Origin: an uncultured Gammaproteobacteria bacterium
GTDB taxonomy: Bacteria > Pseudomonadota > Gammaproteobacteria > DRJJ01
NCBI GenBank assembly: GCA_947258795.1
Contig: CAMYJU010000011.1
Coordinates: forward strand, 39,158 to 103,157
Direction: 5' to 3'
Length of the DNA stretch: 64,000 bases
The notes under the pieces are model-generated. The model made no database searches, was not told where the DNA came from, and saw nothing but the letters and a program-made list of their open reading frames with translations. Below are positions 17,991 to 27,411 of the stretch, one piece after another (position 1 is the stretch's first letter; each line of letters starts with the position of its first letter). A program made the position numbers and the translations under genes.

Positions 17991-18449
17991 CTAGTTGAAC
18001 TGACTCATGTCACAGGAATGCAAATCATTGTCGAATAGCTTGTCGTATGCAGCCAGATCGCCTGAGTTAGCATCTGGACGGCCGGCCTGAGGATCAGCAG
18101 AACCTTCAGGTGTGGTACGGATCGGGAACTTGAAGCGCTTCATATTGCCGTTACGGAACTTGATGGTCCACATAATGGAGTCAGTACCGCGCAGCGGCTG
18201 AACTGAACCACCCAGCGGGACGATATCGGCATATGCACGACATTCGATGGCCTGCTGAGGGCAGATCTTGATGCATGAATAGCATTCCCAGCACTGTTCC
18301 GGCTCCTGGTTAAAAGCTCTCATGGCATGGCCAGTTTCAGAACCGTCCTTGTCAAGCTTCATCAAATCATGCGGGCAGATATACATGCAGGCGGTTTTAT
18401 CCTGTCCTTTGCATCCGTCGCATTTGTCTGTACGTACAAATGTTGGCAT
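17991..18449 (-). CDS. aprB: Adenylylsulfate (APS) reductase, beta subunit
   Basis: 152 residues. Two [4Fe-4S] clusters are bound by CDGCKGQDKTACMYICP and CWECYSCIKICP, followed by a beta-stranded tail (about 90-152) that wraps around AprA. It passes electrons from the AprA flavin to the Qmo complex. Strong ribosome-binding site (TTAGGAGAAAC) in front of ATG. It is the first gene of the aprBA operon and points away from soeA. Confidence 0.97.
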   Translation of the reverse strand: MPTFVRTDKCDGCKGQDKTACMYICPHDLMKLDKDGSETGHAMRAFNQEPEQCWECYSCIKICPQQAIECRAYADIVPLGGSVQPLRGTDSIMWTIKFRNGNMKRFKFPIRTTPEGSADPQAGRPDANSGDLAAYDKLFDNDLHSCDMSQFN

Positions 18450-18941
18450 TTTTAGTTTCTCCTAAGAGTTACCGCGGTTTAAACATCCCGTCGAAGCTAT
18501 CGACGGCTCATGAGTCATTAAAATTAATAACTTCAATTCTTATTTTTATATGCGGACCTGATTTGCTTTCTGTTTCAGCAGCAGACCCCATAAAAATCCT
18601 GTAAAACTTCACCGGAAAATAGTCGCAATCCGGCCCCATTAGCGGGATAGGGTGCTAACCTTAGCGATTAACGCCCCAATTGCAAAACAGTTTTATCTTT
18701 GCCGGGCATAAGTGTGACTTATATAACTTGTTGATCTTAGCTTGAGAGTACCTGACCGGCAAGTTAAGGTATAAAATGTTAATAAATTCAATATATTATA
18801 TAGCCATGCATAAATAAGGCTTTATAATCATTGTAAATATATTAGAATATTATAATTTTATGTTATCCATAAAATTCTTAATTGGCCCGGCCCATAGCAG
18901 GCAGGTAGAGTACCCCGAGTTTTTTAGTAAGGTTTTTACCA
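18450..18941. promoter_or_regulatory. Divergent aprB/soeA control region
   Basis: 491 bp with no gene between two operons for sulfite oxidation. The half next to soeA (about 18760-18890) is very AT-rich, with runs such as ATATATTATATAG. The promoters of both operons must lie here, but I could not assign convincing -35/-10 pairs. A shared regulator site is possible; no clear dyad was found. Confidence 0.5.
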
Positions 18942-21845
18942 ATGAGTACACCAAATCCTATCCATGATCCCGTAACACAACCAGGTAGTGGTCATACCGA
19001 GGTCAAGAACACCACCTGTTATATGTGCGCCTGTCGTTGTGGTATTCGCGTGACCTTGCGTGATGGTGAGGTGCGCTATATCCAGGGTAATCCTGATCAT
19101 CCACTCAACAAGGGTGTGATCTGCGCCAAGGGCAGCTCAGGTATCATGAAACAGTACTCACCTGCGCGCCTGACCAAACCATTGCTGCGCAAGGCCGGTG
19201 CCGATCGTGGCGATAACGAGTTTGAAGAAATCAGCTGGGAGCAGGCCTACAGCATGATGGAAGAACGACTGGCCGAGATCCGTAAAACCGACCCGAAAAA
19301 ATTCGCGTTGTTTACCGGACGCGACCAGATGCAGGCACTGACCGGGTTGTTTGCGAAACAATACGGAACACCGAACTACGCTGCACACGGCGGCTTCTGT
19401 TCAGTCAACATGGCCGCCGGCATGATTTACACCATCGGTGGATCGTTCTGGGAATTCGGCGGACCGGACCTGGACCGCTCCAAACTGTTTGTGATGATCG
19501 GCACCGCTGAAGACCATCATTCCAACCCGATGAAAATGGAGCTGTCCAAATTCAAACGTCAGGGTGGAAAGTTTATCTCGATCAACCCGGTACGTACCGG
19601 TTACTCGGCCATTGCCGATGAATGGGTACCTATCAAACCCGGCACCGATGGCGCATTAATCCTGGCGCTGATCCATGAACTGATCAAGACCGGCCTGTAT
19701 GACCGTGACTTCCTGATCGACTACAGCAATGCCGCCGAACTGGTAAATATGGATGAAAACAGCACCGAATACGGCATGTTTGTGCGCGCCGAGGTTCCGG
19801 AAGAGGAAGGCTGCTTTGATCCGCAGAACAAATTGTGGTGGGATCGCGATCAGGACAAGGCCATAGTCGCCGATCGCCGTGAGGATATCGAACCGCGCAT
19901 GCTCGGTGAATTCAACTTGCAGGATGGCACACCGGTTAAGCCCTCTTTCCAGTTGCTGGAAGAACGCGTATCACAATACACCCCGGAATGGGCAGCCGAC
20001 ATTACCGGTATCCCGGCCGAAACCATCCGTCGCCTGGCACACGAAATGGGTATTACCGCCCGTGATGAGAAAATCGAATTACCGATCGCATGGACCGATG
20101 TCTGGGGTCGCGAGCACGAAACCGTGACCGGAAACCCGGTATCGTTCCATGCGATGCGCGGACTTGCTGCACACTCCAATGGCTTCCATTCGATTCGCGC
20201 ACTTTCGATCCTGATGACCCTGCTCGGCACCATCGATCGTCCCGGTGGTTTCCGTCACAAGGCACCGTTCCCGCGTCCGATACCTCCCTGTGCGAAGTCT
20301 CCGAAAGGACCGGAGGATGTAAAACCTGAAACACCGCTCAACGGTATGCCACTGGGCTGGCCGGCTGACCCGGACGACCTGTTTGTCGATGACCAGGGCG
20401 AAGCGGTACGTATCGACAAGGCCTTCTCGTGGGAGTTCCCGCTATCGGTACACGGCATGATGCACAATGCGATCACCAATGCCTGGCGTGGCGACCCTTA
20501 CCCAATCGACACACTGATGATTTTTATGGCCAACATGGCCTGGAACTCGAGCATGAACACCACTGAAGTGCGCAAGATGCTCAATGACAAGGATGAGCAA
20601 GGCGAATACAAGATTCCGTTCCTGATCGTCTGTGATGCGTTCCAGTCGGAAATGGTTGCGTATGCGGACCTGGTGCTACCGGACACTACCTACCTGGAAC
20701 GCCATGACGTGATATCCATGCTCGACCGCCCGATCTCCGAATATGACGGCCCGGTTGATTCGGTTCGCATACCGGTATTACCACCCAAGGGTGAATGCAA
20801 GCCGTTCCAGGAAGTACTGATCGAACTGGGTAGTCGCCTGAAGCTACCGGTATTCATGAACGAACAGGGCAAGCGCAAGTACCGCGACTATCCGGATTTC
20901 ATCACCAACTTCGAGACCGAGCCGGGCTCCGGTATCGGCTTCCTGGCCGGTTGGCGTGGCAAGGGTGGTGAGAAGTTCATGAAGGGTGAACCCAATCCGA
21001 ACCAGTGGAAGATGTATGAAAACAACAACTGTGTCTACCAGTATCATCTTCCGCGTTCGTTCCAGTACATGCGTAACTGGAACCAGGGTTATCTGAAATG
21101 GGCACAGGAACACCGGCTGACGCGTTACGAAGAACCTATCAACATCCATATCTATTCCGAAGTGCTGCAGAAATTCCGCATGGCCGCACAGGGCAAGCAC
21201 GACGGTAAACAGCCACCTGAACGCCTGCGCAAGCGCATCGAGACCTATTTCGATCCGCTACCGTTCTACTTCGAACCACTGGAATCGCAGCTCACAGACA
21301 AGCATGCCTATCCGCTGAATGCCATCACCCAGCGCCCGATGGCGATGTATCACTCATGGGATTCGCAAAATGCATGGCTGCGCCAGATCCATGCGCACAA
21401 CTATCTTCATGTCAATCCTGCTACTGCGCGTGCGCAGGGTATCGAGGACGGTGACTGGGCATGGGCGGAGTCGCAATGGGGCAAGGTGCGCTGTATGTGC
21501 CGCCTGTCCGAGGCCGTCGAACCCGGCACGGTATGGACCTGGAACGCGATAGGCAAGGCCTCCGGCGCCTGGAACCTGACACCGGATGCGAACGAAGCGA
21601 AGAAAGGCTTCCTGCTGAATCACCTGATCTCGGAAGAACTGCCGGACAACCCGGATGGCGAGCATTTATCCAACTCCGATCCGGTTACCGGGCAGGCCGG
21701 CTGGTATGACGTACGTGTACGTATCTACAAGGCCGAAGACGACGAGAAACAGGAAACCTTCCCGCAGTTCAAGACAGTCAAACCGGTACCGGGGCAAAGC
21801 AAGCGTGCGCGCTGGCTGGGCTGGTTTGCGGGAAAGAAACAGTAA
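18942..21845 (+). CDS. soeA: Sulfite dehydrogenase (quinone) SoeA, molybdopterin subunit
   Basis: 967 residues. An N-terminal [4Fe-4S] motif C26-x2-C29-x3-C33-x27-C61 precedes the molybdopterin domains of the DMSO-reductase family. There is no Tat signal (MSTPNPIHDPVTQPG), consistent with a cytoplasmic enzyme. Followed by a four-cluster ferredoxin (soeB) and a DmsC-like membrane anchor (soeC), which is the SoeABC arrangement known to oxidise sulfite in the cytoplasm and feed quinone. The polysulfide/thiosulfate reductase branch is a possible alternative, but the placement next to aprBA supports sulfite. It needs molybdenum cofactor; moaA is at 31334. Confidence 0.88.
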   Translation: MSTPNPIHDPVTQPGSGHTEVKNTTCYMCACRCGIRVTLRDGEVRYIQGNPDHPLNKGVICAKGSSGIMKQYSPARLTKPLLRKAGADRGDNEFEEISWEQAYSMMEERLAEIRKTDPKKFALFTGRDQMQALTGLFAKQYGTPNYAAHGGFCSVNMAAGMIYTIGGSFWEFGGPDLDRSKLFVMIGTAEDHHSNPMKMELSKFKRQGGKFISINPVRTGYSAIADEWVPIKPGTDGALILALIHELIKTGLYDRDFLIDYSNAAELVNMDENSTEYGMFVRAEVPEEEGCFDPQNKLWWDRDQDKAIVADRREDIEPRMLGEFNLQDGTPVKPSFQLLEERVSQYTPEWAADITGIPAETIRRLAHEMGITARDEKIELPIAWTDVWGREHETVTGNPVSFHAMRGLAAHSNGFHSIRALSILMTLLGTIDRPGGFRHKAPFPRPIPPCAKSPKGPEDVKPETPLNGMPLGWPADPDDLFVDDQGEAVRIDKAFSWEFPLSVHGMMHNAITNAWRGDPYPIDTLMIFMANMAWNSSMNTTEVRKMLNDKDEQGEYKIPFLIVCDAFQSEMVAYADLVLPDTTYLERHDVISMLDRPISEYDGPVDSVRIPVLPPKGECKPFQEVLIELGSRLKLPVFMNEQGKRKYRDYPDFITNFETEPGSGIGFLAGWRGKGGEKFMKGEPNPNQWKMYENNNCVYQYHLPRSFQYMRNWNQGYLKWAQEHRLTRYEEPINIHIYSEVLQKFRMAAQGKHDGKQPPERLRKRIETYFDPLPFYFEPLESQLTDKHAYPLNAITQRPMAMYHSWDSQNAWLRQIHAHNYLHVNPATARAQGIEDGDWAWAESQWGKVRCMCRLSEAVEPGTVWTWNAIGKASGAWNLTPDANEAKKGFLLNHLISEELPDNPDGEHLSNSDPVTGQAGWYDVRVRIYKAEDDEKQETFPQFKTVKPVPGQSKRARWLGWFAGKKQ

Positions 21846-21883
21846 GCGTTGCGGTATATGCATGCATACACAAGTTAACAATC

Positions 21884-21993
21884 GTCACTTACCGGTCAGG
21901 TTGTTTACAGACACGCTGTAAATACATCCATGTAAGCTCGACGGCAGCATCCCTGCTGCCGACGGTCTGCAAACAACCTGACCTCAAAGTGAC
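21884..21993. repeat. Large inverted repeat between soeA and soeB
   Basis: 29-bp arms at 21884-21912 and 21965-21993 match at 25 of 29 positions (shared core GGTCAGGTTGTTT). The 52-nt loop holds a second perfect hairpin, CGGCAGCA-TCCC-TGCTGCCG, at 21942-21961. It is probably a dispersed palindromic element; in an operon it could also tune RNA stability or the soeA:soeB ratio. Confidence 0.85.
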
Positions 21994-22048
21994 TTGTAAA
22001 TCATTAGTTCATAACTAGTGACTGATATGAACAGAAACGGTTGGTAAC

Positions 22049-22780
22049 ATGACACAATTAGCACTTGTAATTGATCTGAACGTCTGCGTGGGCTGCCATG
22101 CCTGTGTGACGTCCTGTAAACAGTGGAATACATCGGGTCCGGCCGGCTTTATGTCGGATGACAACCCGTATGACAAGGACCCTAACGGTACCTTCTTCAA
22201 CCGCGTGCAGTCGTTCGAGATCGGCGAATTCCCTAAGACCGAGACCGTGCACTTCCCGAAGAGTTGCCTGCACTGCGAGGATCCGCCATGTGTACCGGTG
22301 TGCCCGACTGGCGCCAGCTACAAGCGCGAAGAAGATGGCATCGTACTGGTCGATTACGACAAGTGTATCGGCTGCAAGTACTGCTCCTGGGCCTGCCCTT
22401 ACGGTGCGCGCGAACTGGATGAGCACCAGAAGGTCATGAAGAAGTGCACTCTGTGTGTTGACCGGATTTATGATGAGAGCCTGCCGGAGTCCGAGCGCAA
22501 ACCAGCCTGTGTTATGGCCTGCCCGACCGACGCGCGCCTGTTCGGCGACGTACATGATCCGGACTCGCAGGTCTCTACTGCGATACGCGAAGAAGGTGGT
22601 TACCAGTTGATGCCGGAATGGGGCACCAAACCGGCCAACCATTATCTGCCACGCAGGAAGACGCGTATCAAGATTCATGAAGACGAATTGATCAGGGCAG
22701 ACAACCCGCTGAAGAAGGAAGGGGTTAAACCGAGAACCGTTGTTGATGAGCCGACACTGGACGATGTAACCAGCTGGTAA
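22049..22780 (+). CDS. soeB: Sulfite dehydrogenase SoeB, four-cluster ferredoxin subunit
   Basis: 243 residues with four [4Fe-4S] motifs: CVGCHACVTSC, CLHCEDPPCVPVCP, CIGCKYCSWACP and CTLCVDRIYD...CVMACP. This is the DmsB/PsrB/SoeB electron-wire layout linking the molybdenum subunit to the membrane anchor. The C-terminal tail (about 195-243) is charged. It lies 203 bp after soeA, across a large inverted repeat, and 54 bp before soeC. Confidence 0.92.
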   Translation: MTQLALVIDLNVCVGCHACVTSCKQWNTSGPAGFMSDDNPYDKDPNGTFFNRVQSFEIGEFPKTETVHFPKSCLHCEDPPCVPVCPTGASYKREEDGIVLVDYDKCIGCKYCSWACPYGARELDEHQKVMKKCTLCVDRIYDESLPESERKPACVMACPTDARLFGDVHDPDSQVSTAIREEGGYQLMPEWGTKPANHYLPRRKTRIKIHEDELIRADNPLKKEGVKPRTVVDEPTLDDVTSW

Positions 22781-22834
22781 ATTGTGTCGTAGTTGTAGCG
22801 GACAGTTATTTTATTTATAGTACCTGGAGTAAGT

Positions 22835-23812
22835 ATGCATCCGGCATTTTCTGTAATTTTTCTGACGACCCTGATCGGCGTAGGCCAGGGACTGTTTCTG
22901 GCATTGATGACCGGGCAAAGCTATGCGGCGGTAGGCCTGGTCACAGTTTCCAATCCGAATGAATTCTATGCCTATGGCAGCGTCACCGCGCTGCTGTTCC
23001 TGATTGGCGGGCTGATCGCCTCGTTTTTCCATCTCGGACGCCCCGAACGCGCATGGCGCTCAGCTGCTCGCTGGCGCACCTCGTGGTTGTCCAGAGAAGT
23101 GATTGTGCTGCCGATATTCATGTTGCTGGTATTTGTCTATGGCATGCTGCATTTCATCGGCTGGGATCCGAATATCCTCGGCGCTGAACAACCGCTACAG
23201 GGTCAACTGTCATTGTTTGTCGGTATCCTGGGCATGGTGGCTTGTTTTGCGCTGTTTATCTGTACCGCCATGATCTATGCCTGTATGAAATTCCTGCAGG
23301 AATGGTATTCACCGCTGACGGTAATCAATTACATCGTGCTGGGTGGCGCATCCGGCTTTACTCTGGCCACACTGCATGCCTCGGTGTACGAACCCGGCCT
23401 GACCCAGCTATTTGGTGTCTGGGCAACCATCATCACGCTGGTCGCCCTGGTTACCCGTCTGGCAAGCCTGTATCGAAACACACGCATCAAGCACAAGTCG
23501 ACGATACAAAGTGCGATCGGCGTACGTCATAGCAGTATCGACCAGAAGACCCAGGGCATGATGGGCGGCTCGTTCAACACACGTGAATTCTTTCATGGTG
23601 CCAGCCAGATCTGGTACCGTTCGGTCCGCTGGATTTTCCTGATCCTGACCTTCCCGCTGACACTTGCCCTGTTATGGGCCGGTCTGGAGACAGGAAACGG
23701 ACTGTTTCTGGCGCTGGCCTTTGTCAGCCAGTATCTTGGACTGATTGCGGAACGCTGGTTCTTTTTTGCGCAGGCCAATCACCCGCAAAACATGTATTAC
23801 CAGAGTATCTGA
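22835..23812 (+). CDS. soeC: Sulfite dehydrogenase SoeC, DmsC/NrfD-like membrane anchor
   Basis: 325 residues with about eight hydrophobic helices, starting VIFLTTLIGVGQGLFLALM and including FYAYGSVTALLFLIGGLIA and ALLWAGLETGNGLFLALAF. The HLGRPERAWRS motif is typical of DmsC-type quinone-binding subunits. It should anchor SoeAB on the cytoplasmic face of the inner membrane and pass electrons to quinone. The ribosome-binding site is TGGAG. Last gene of soeABC; the next gene is convergent. Confidence 0.9.
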   Translation: MHPAFSVIFLTTLIGVGQGLFLALMTGQSYAAVGLVTVSNPNEFYAYGSVTALLFLIGGLIASFFHLGRPERAWRSAARWRTSWLSREVIVLPIFMLLVFVYGMLHFIGWDPNILGAEQPLQGQLSLFVGILGMVACFALFICTAMIYACMKFLQEWYSPLTVINYIVLGGASGFTLATLHASVYEPGLTQLFGVWATIITLVALVTRLASLYRNTRIKHKSTIQSAIGVRHSSIDQKTQGMMGGSFNTREFFHGASQIWYRSVRWIFLILTFPLTLALLWAGLETGNGLFLALAFVSQYLGLIAERWFFFAQANHPQNMYYQSI

Positions 23813-23856
23813 TTTGGGAACTTCTGAATGCATAACCTAACCGCCGCCCCGGGAAT

Positions 23857-25701
23857 TCAGGCCAGCTCGCATTTACCCAGCGTAAAATAAAATACCGCGC
23901 CCTCACCGGGCATGCCTTCGGCCCAGATACGGCCACCATGCCGCTCGATGATGCGGTGCACGGTTGCCAGTCCGATACCTGTACCCTTGAACTCGTCGTT
24001 ATCGTGCAGGCGTTCGAACACCCTGAACAGCTTGTCGGCATACTGCATATCAAAACCCACGCCGTTGTCTCGTATTTCGTAGACCACCTGGTCGTTCTCG
24101 CCCAGCGTATGGGTAAACTCGATAGTTGCCCTGTCGGTCTTACTGGTGTAGTTCCAGGCATTTTGCAACAGGTTTCCCAGTGCAATACGCATCATTCCGG
24201 GATCACATTCACAAGGGGGCGTATCCTGTATATTAAATTCGATCCGCCGATGTTCATTGCCTTCTTGTATATGCCCTACAATATCCCTGCACAGTTTACT
24301 TAGATCGGTAGTATCCGTTTGCATCTCCTTACGCGAGATTCTGGCCAGACTCAACATGTCATCGATCAATGCGGACATATGCCGGGTTGAAGAGCGAATG
24401 CGTTTCAGATAATTCTGGCCATCTTCATCAAGCTGGTCCAGATGATCTTCCAGCAGTACCTTGCTGAACCCGTCTATCCGGCGCAACGGTGCACGTAAAT
24501 CGTGTGATACAGAATAGCTGAAGGTCTCCATTTCTTTATATGCCCTCCTCAGTTCATTCGTGCGTTCGTTAACCAGGTCCTCGAGATGCAGGCGATAACG
24601 CTCGAGCTCCTGCTCCACCTGCAGACGCTTGGTAATATCATTTAGCGCCACGGTATAGATCCAGTGTCCATCGAAATTGATTTTCGAGATCGAGGCCTCG
24701 ACCGGAAACTCCTGACCATCTTTTCTCATGCCGCTGACATAGTTTCTCTGCATGGCCGCTCGCATCACCTCGGATTCCCCACCGAAGGAGTACACCAGAT
24801 TTTTATGGTTCAGACGGAAGCGTTCGGGTAACAGAACATCCAGACTCCGCCCGAGCACTTCACTGGCACGGTATCCGAATATCTCTTCGGCCTGGCGGTT
24901 AAACTGCAGAATGGAACAGTCATCATCAATCACGATAATTGCGTTACCGACCAGGTTCAGGATACTGTCTGTCCTGGCCATGTTCTGCTCCAGCGAATGT
25001 CGCGATGCCTCGATCACCTCCAGCAACTGATTAAAGCTGCGATAGAGGGTACCCACTTCATCCTGGTGCACAGTAAACAAACGCTTCGAATAGTCCTGTT
25101 CATTTGCTATCTGACTGACGCCCTCACTCAGCGACACGATGGGCCGGGAAAAAAATCGCTGTATCCAGTACCCGGATATATAAAACAGCACCATGAATAT
25201 GAGAATAACCACTACCAGCAAACGATAATACTCAGTCTCCCTGATCAACAGATCCTGCGTGGACAGGCGTATAAAAATGGTCCCATAACGAGTCCCCTGG
25301 TAGGTCACTGGATGGAACAGGTCGATCGACATCGGTTTCAGACTGATACCGCCAGACTGCAGTTTGGGTGGACTGGGCATCTGACTGCGATCACGCAAGT
25401 AGCTGAAAACGAATTCGCCCTCGTTGTTATAGACATAGGACTCCAGTATCCGCGGCAAGGAGTCCAGCTTGGCCGCAACGTCAGCGGATTCCTCGACACC
25501 GCCAATGACAATAATCCTGACCAGGTCCTGACTGATCACTGCGGCATATGATTTCGCCGTTTGCACTGCATCCTTGCGCAAACTATCTATCTCGGTGAAG
25601 AAAATAAACATGAATCCACCGGCAGATACCAGTGTTGCCACCGTAAAGATCGTCAACATCAGCTTGGCCCGAATCGGCATTCTTCTGATCAGCGACAACA
25701 T
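23857..25701 (-). CDS. CHASE8-like/PAS sensor histidine kinase
   Basis: 614 residues. TM1 about 14-36; a periplasmic domain 37-158 resembling CHASE8 (QDLVRIIVIGGVEESADVAA, then SYVYNNEGEFVFSY); TM2 about 160-179; HAMP about 180-235; PAS about 242-358; dimerisation helix with phospho-accepting His400 (YSVSHDLRAPLRRIDGF); HATPase C-terminal domain (about 500-610, DNGVGF, GTGIGLATV). It ends 44 bp from soeC on the opposite strand. No response regulator is next to it. A link to sulfur control is suggested by place only. Confidence 0.85.
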   Translation of the reverse strand: MLSLIRRMPIRAKLMLTIFTVATLVSAGGFMFIFFTEIDSLRKDAVQTAKSYAAVISQDLVRIIVIGGVEESADVAAKLDSLPRILESYVYNNEGEFVFSYLRDRSQMPSPPKLQSGGISLKPMSIDLFHPVTYQGTRYGTIFIRLSTQDLLIRETEYYRLLVVVILIFMVLFYISGYWIQRFFSRPIVSLSEGVSQIANEQDYSKRLFTVHQDEVGTLYRSFNQLLEVIEASRHSLEQNMARTDSILNLVGNAIIVIDDDCSILQFNRQAEEIFGYRASEVLGRSLDVLLPERFRLNHKNLVYSFGGESEVMRAAMQRNYVSGMRKDGQEFPVEASISKINFDGHWIYTVALNDITKRLQVEQELERYRLHLEDLVNERTNELRRAYKEMETFSYSVSHDLRAPLRRIDGFSKVLLEDHLDQLDEDGQNYLKRIRSSTRHMSALIDDMLSLARISRKEMQTDTTDLSKLCRDIVGHIQEGNEHRRIEFNIQDTPPCECDPGMMRIALGNLLQNAWNYTSKTDRATIEFTHTLGENDQVVYEIRDNGVGFDMQYADKLFRVFERLHDNDEFKGTGIGLATVHRIIERHGGRIWAEGMPGEGAVFYFTLGKCELA

Positions 25702-25788
25702 ATGCTATCCCGGTAACCAGCCATCCCGTCAACCAGCGACAAACGGCCACACATGTGATCGCCTTTATGCTTACCGACGGTGCAGCCG

Positions 25789-26685
25789 TCATTTCTCGAT
25801 CGGTAACTTCGCATCGTTCCCCCACTCAAACCAGGAACCGTCATAATGCGAAACATCGTGACCGAGCTGACGCAGTATAAAATAGCTAAACGATGATTGC
25901 TTGCCCTTGTTACAATAGGTAATAGTTTTCTTGGCCGGATCAATATCCTTGTAAACCTGCTTCAGCTCTTCAATCGATTTGATCGTCGGCACACCGTCCA
26001 CATCATGAAGGTTCCGGTCCCACGGTATGTTGATAGCTGACGGTATATGTCCGGCCCTGGCGGACTGACTGAATTTCCCTGTGTATTCGTCTTCGGGACG
26101 AGCATCCAGAATAAACTTGCTGTCATCATCTATCGCCAACAAGGTATGCAGACGGGTAGCCAGATGTTGTGGTTGTATGGTGGCAATAAACTGTCTGGGC
26201 TTCACCACCGTCTGTTCACTGCTGATCGGGTACTGTTTGTTTACCCACCCCTTGAAGCCACCATTCAGCAATTTGACATATTTATGGCCATATACTTCCA
26301 GCACCCAGAACACGCGCCCGGCATTGATGTATTCACCATGGTCATAGAGAACCACCTGGCTATGGTTGTCAATACCAGCATCACCAAACAGCTTCTGGAT
26401 ATGAGTGATATTCGCAACACGATCTTTAGGCTCCCTGGGACTGAAGGTCAATTCAACCGGTATATTGACCGCACCACTGACATGACCGGCCAGATACATT
26501 TCCCTGTCCCGTGTATCGACCACTACCACATTCTTGTCGGCCAGGTTCTGCTTCAGCCAGTCGGCATCGACCGTCAACGAGACCTGCTCAGCCACGCCCT
26601 CTGCACTAACGGCATATACCGTCAACAGCATAACCGCCGCCCGCAGAGTGGCCAGCCCCCTATAATGCAGCTTGTCTCTAACCAT
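25789..26685 (-). CDS. Exported two-domain rhodanese (thiosulfate/mercaptopyruvate sulfurtransferase)
   Basis: 298 residues from the ATG at 26685, chosen for GGGAAGG upstream and because it begins a signal peptide (MVRDKLHYRG then ATLRAAVMLLTVYAVSA). Two rhodanese domains: the N-terminal one (about 30-150) has a non-catalytic loop (YDHGEYINAG), and the C-terminal one (about 175-298) carries the active loop CNKGKQSS. It transfers sulfane sulfur in the periplasm. It lies 87 bp upstream of the kinase on the same strand. Confidence 0.88.
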   Translation of the reverse strand: MVRDKLHYRGLATLRAAVMLLTVYAVSAEGVAEQVSLTVDADWLKQNLADKNVVVVDTRDREMYLAGHVSGAVNIPVELTFSPREPKDRVANITHIQKLFGDAGIDNHSQVVLYDHGEYINAGRVFWVLEVYGHKYVKLLNGGFKGWVNKQYPISSEQTVVKPRQFIATIQPQHLATRLHTLLAIDDDSKFILDARPEDEYTGKFSQSARAGHIPSAINIPWDRNLHDVDGVPTIKSIEELKQVYKDIDPAKKTITYCNKGKQSSFSYFILRQLGHDVSHYDGSWFEWGNDAKLPIEK

Positions 26686-26819
26686 ATCAGAACCTTCCCT
26701 ATTCCTGACATCTGACGCCTGATAACCAGTATAGCCATTCAATAAGTAAATGATATGATTGCGGCACTCACCGGGTCCGGCAGCTCATATGCACCGGTTG
26801 CGTGCTTGCAAACACAGAC

Positions 26820-27182
26820 CTATTCGAGATCATGATAGGCCTGCTGGCGGAATCTGGGTGTGCAAATACACAGGAACACGAGATCCCGGGAACCGGTGTT
26901 GGTGATTTTCTGCGTAACCCCGTCCGGGATCACTACGACATCCAGCCGGGACACCGGCACAGGATGATCACCATCTATTTCGACTTCGCCCTGTCCTGAC
27001 AGGATTACATATCTTTCTATTATACCCGTCAGCTTGTGCAGACAGGTGGTCACGCCTGGCTCGACACGCGCCTGTGCAATCGAACAGTCCGGATCTTCCC
27101 CGTTGTTCAGAATCTCTACGATATGACAGCGCTCATCCGTCTCGAATTCAGCACCCTGATCAAAGCGGTGTATGATGTTCAC
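26820..27182 (-). CDS. Small cupin-domain protein
   Basis: 120 residues forming one cupin beta-barrel: EPGVTTCLHKLTGIIERYVI (metal motif 1 reduced, one His) and the GxGE strand LSGQGEVEIDG, then IPDGVTQKITNTG (motif 2 also reduced). The metal site therefore looks incomplete. It may be a small-molecule sensor or isomerase-like protein; substrate unknown. Same strand as the rhodanese, 134 bp upstream. Confidence 0.7.
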   Translation of the reverse strand: MNIIHRFDQGAEFETDERCHIVEILNNGEDPDCSIAQARVEPGVTTCLHKLTGIIERYVILSGQGEVEIDGDHPVPVSRLDVVVIPDGVTQKITNTGSRDLVFLCICTPRFRQQAYHDLE

Positions 27183-27411
27183 TCTTGTACTCCTTATACT
27201 GACTGATCAATAAACCATTCGTGCACGTAACAGGATACGTAGATTCCCCGAGTCCGTTTTTGCCAAAGCCGGGCCATTAAGGTAGTTTTAAGCTTCTGTT
27301 TGATACAGTCAACGAACCCATGATACCTGACCGGACACGCTGCCATAGCTGCCAAACCAGGCCGCGGTCATTAGCTGACCGCCTGCCTGACAGCCCGAGG
27401 AACCCAACAAG

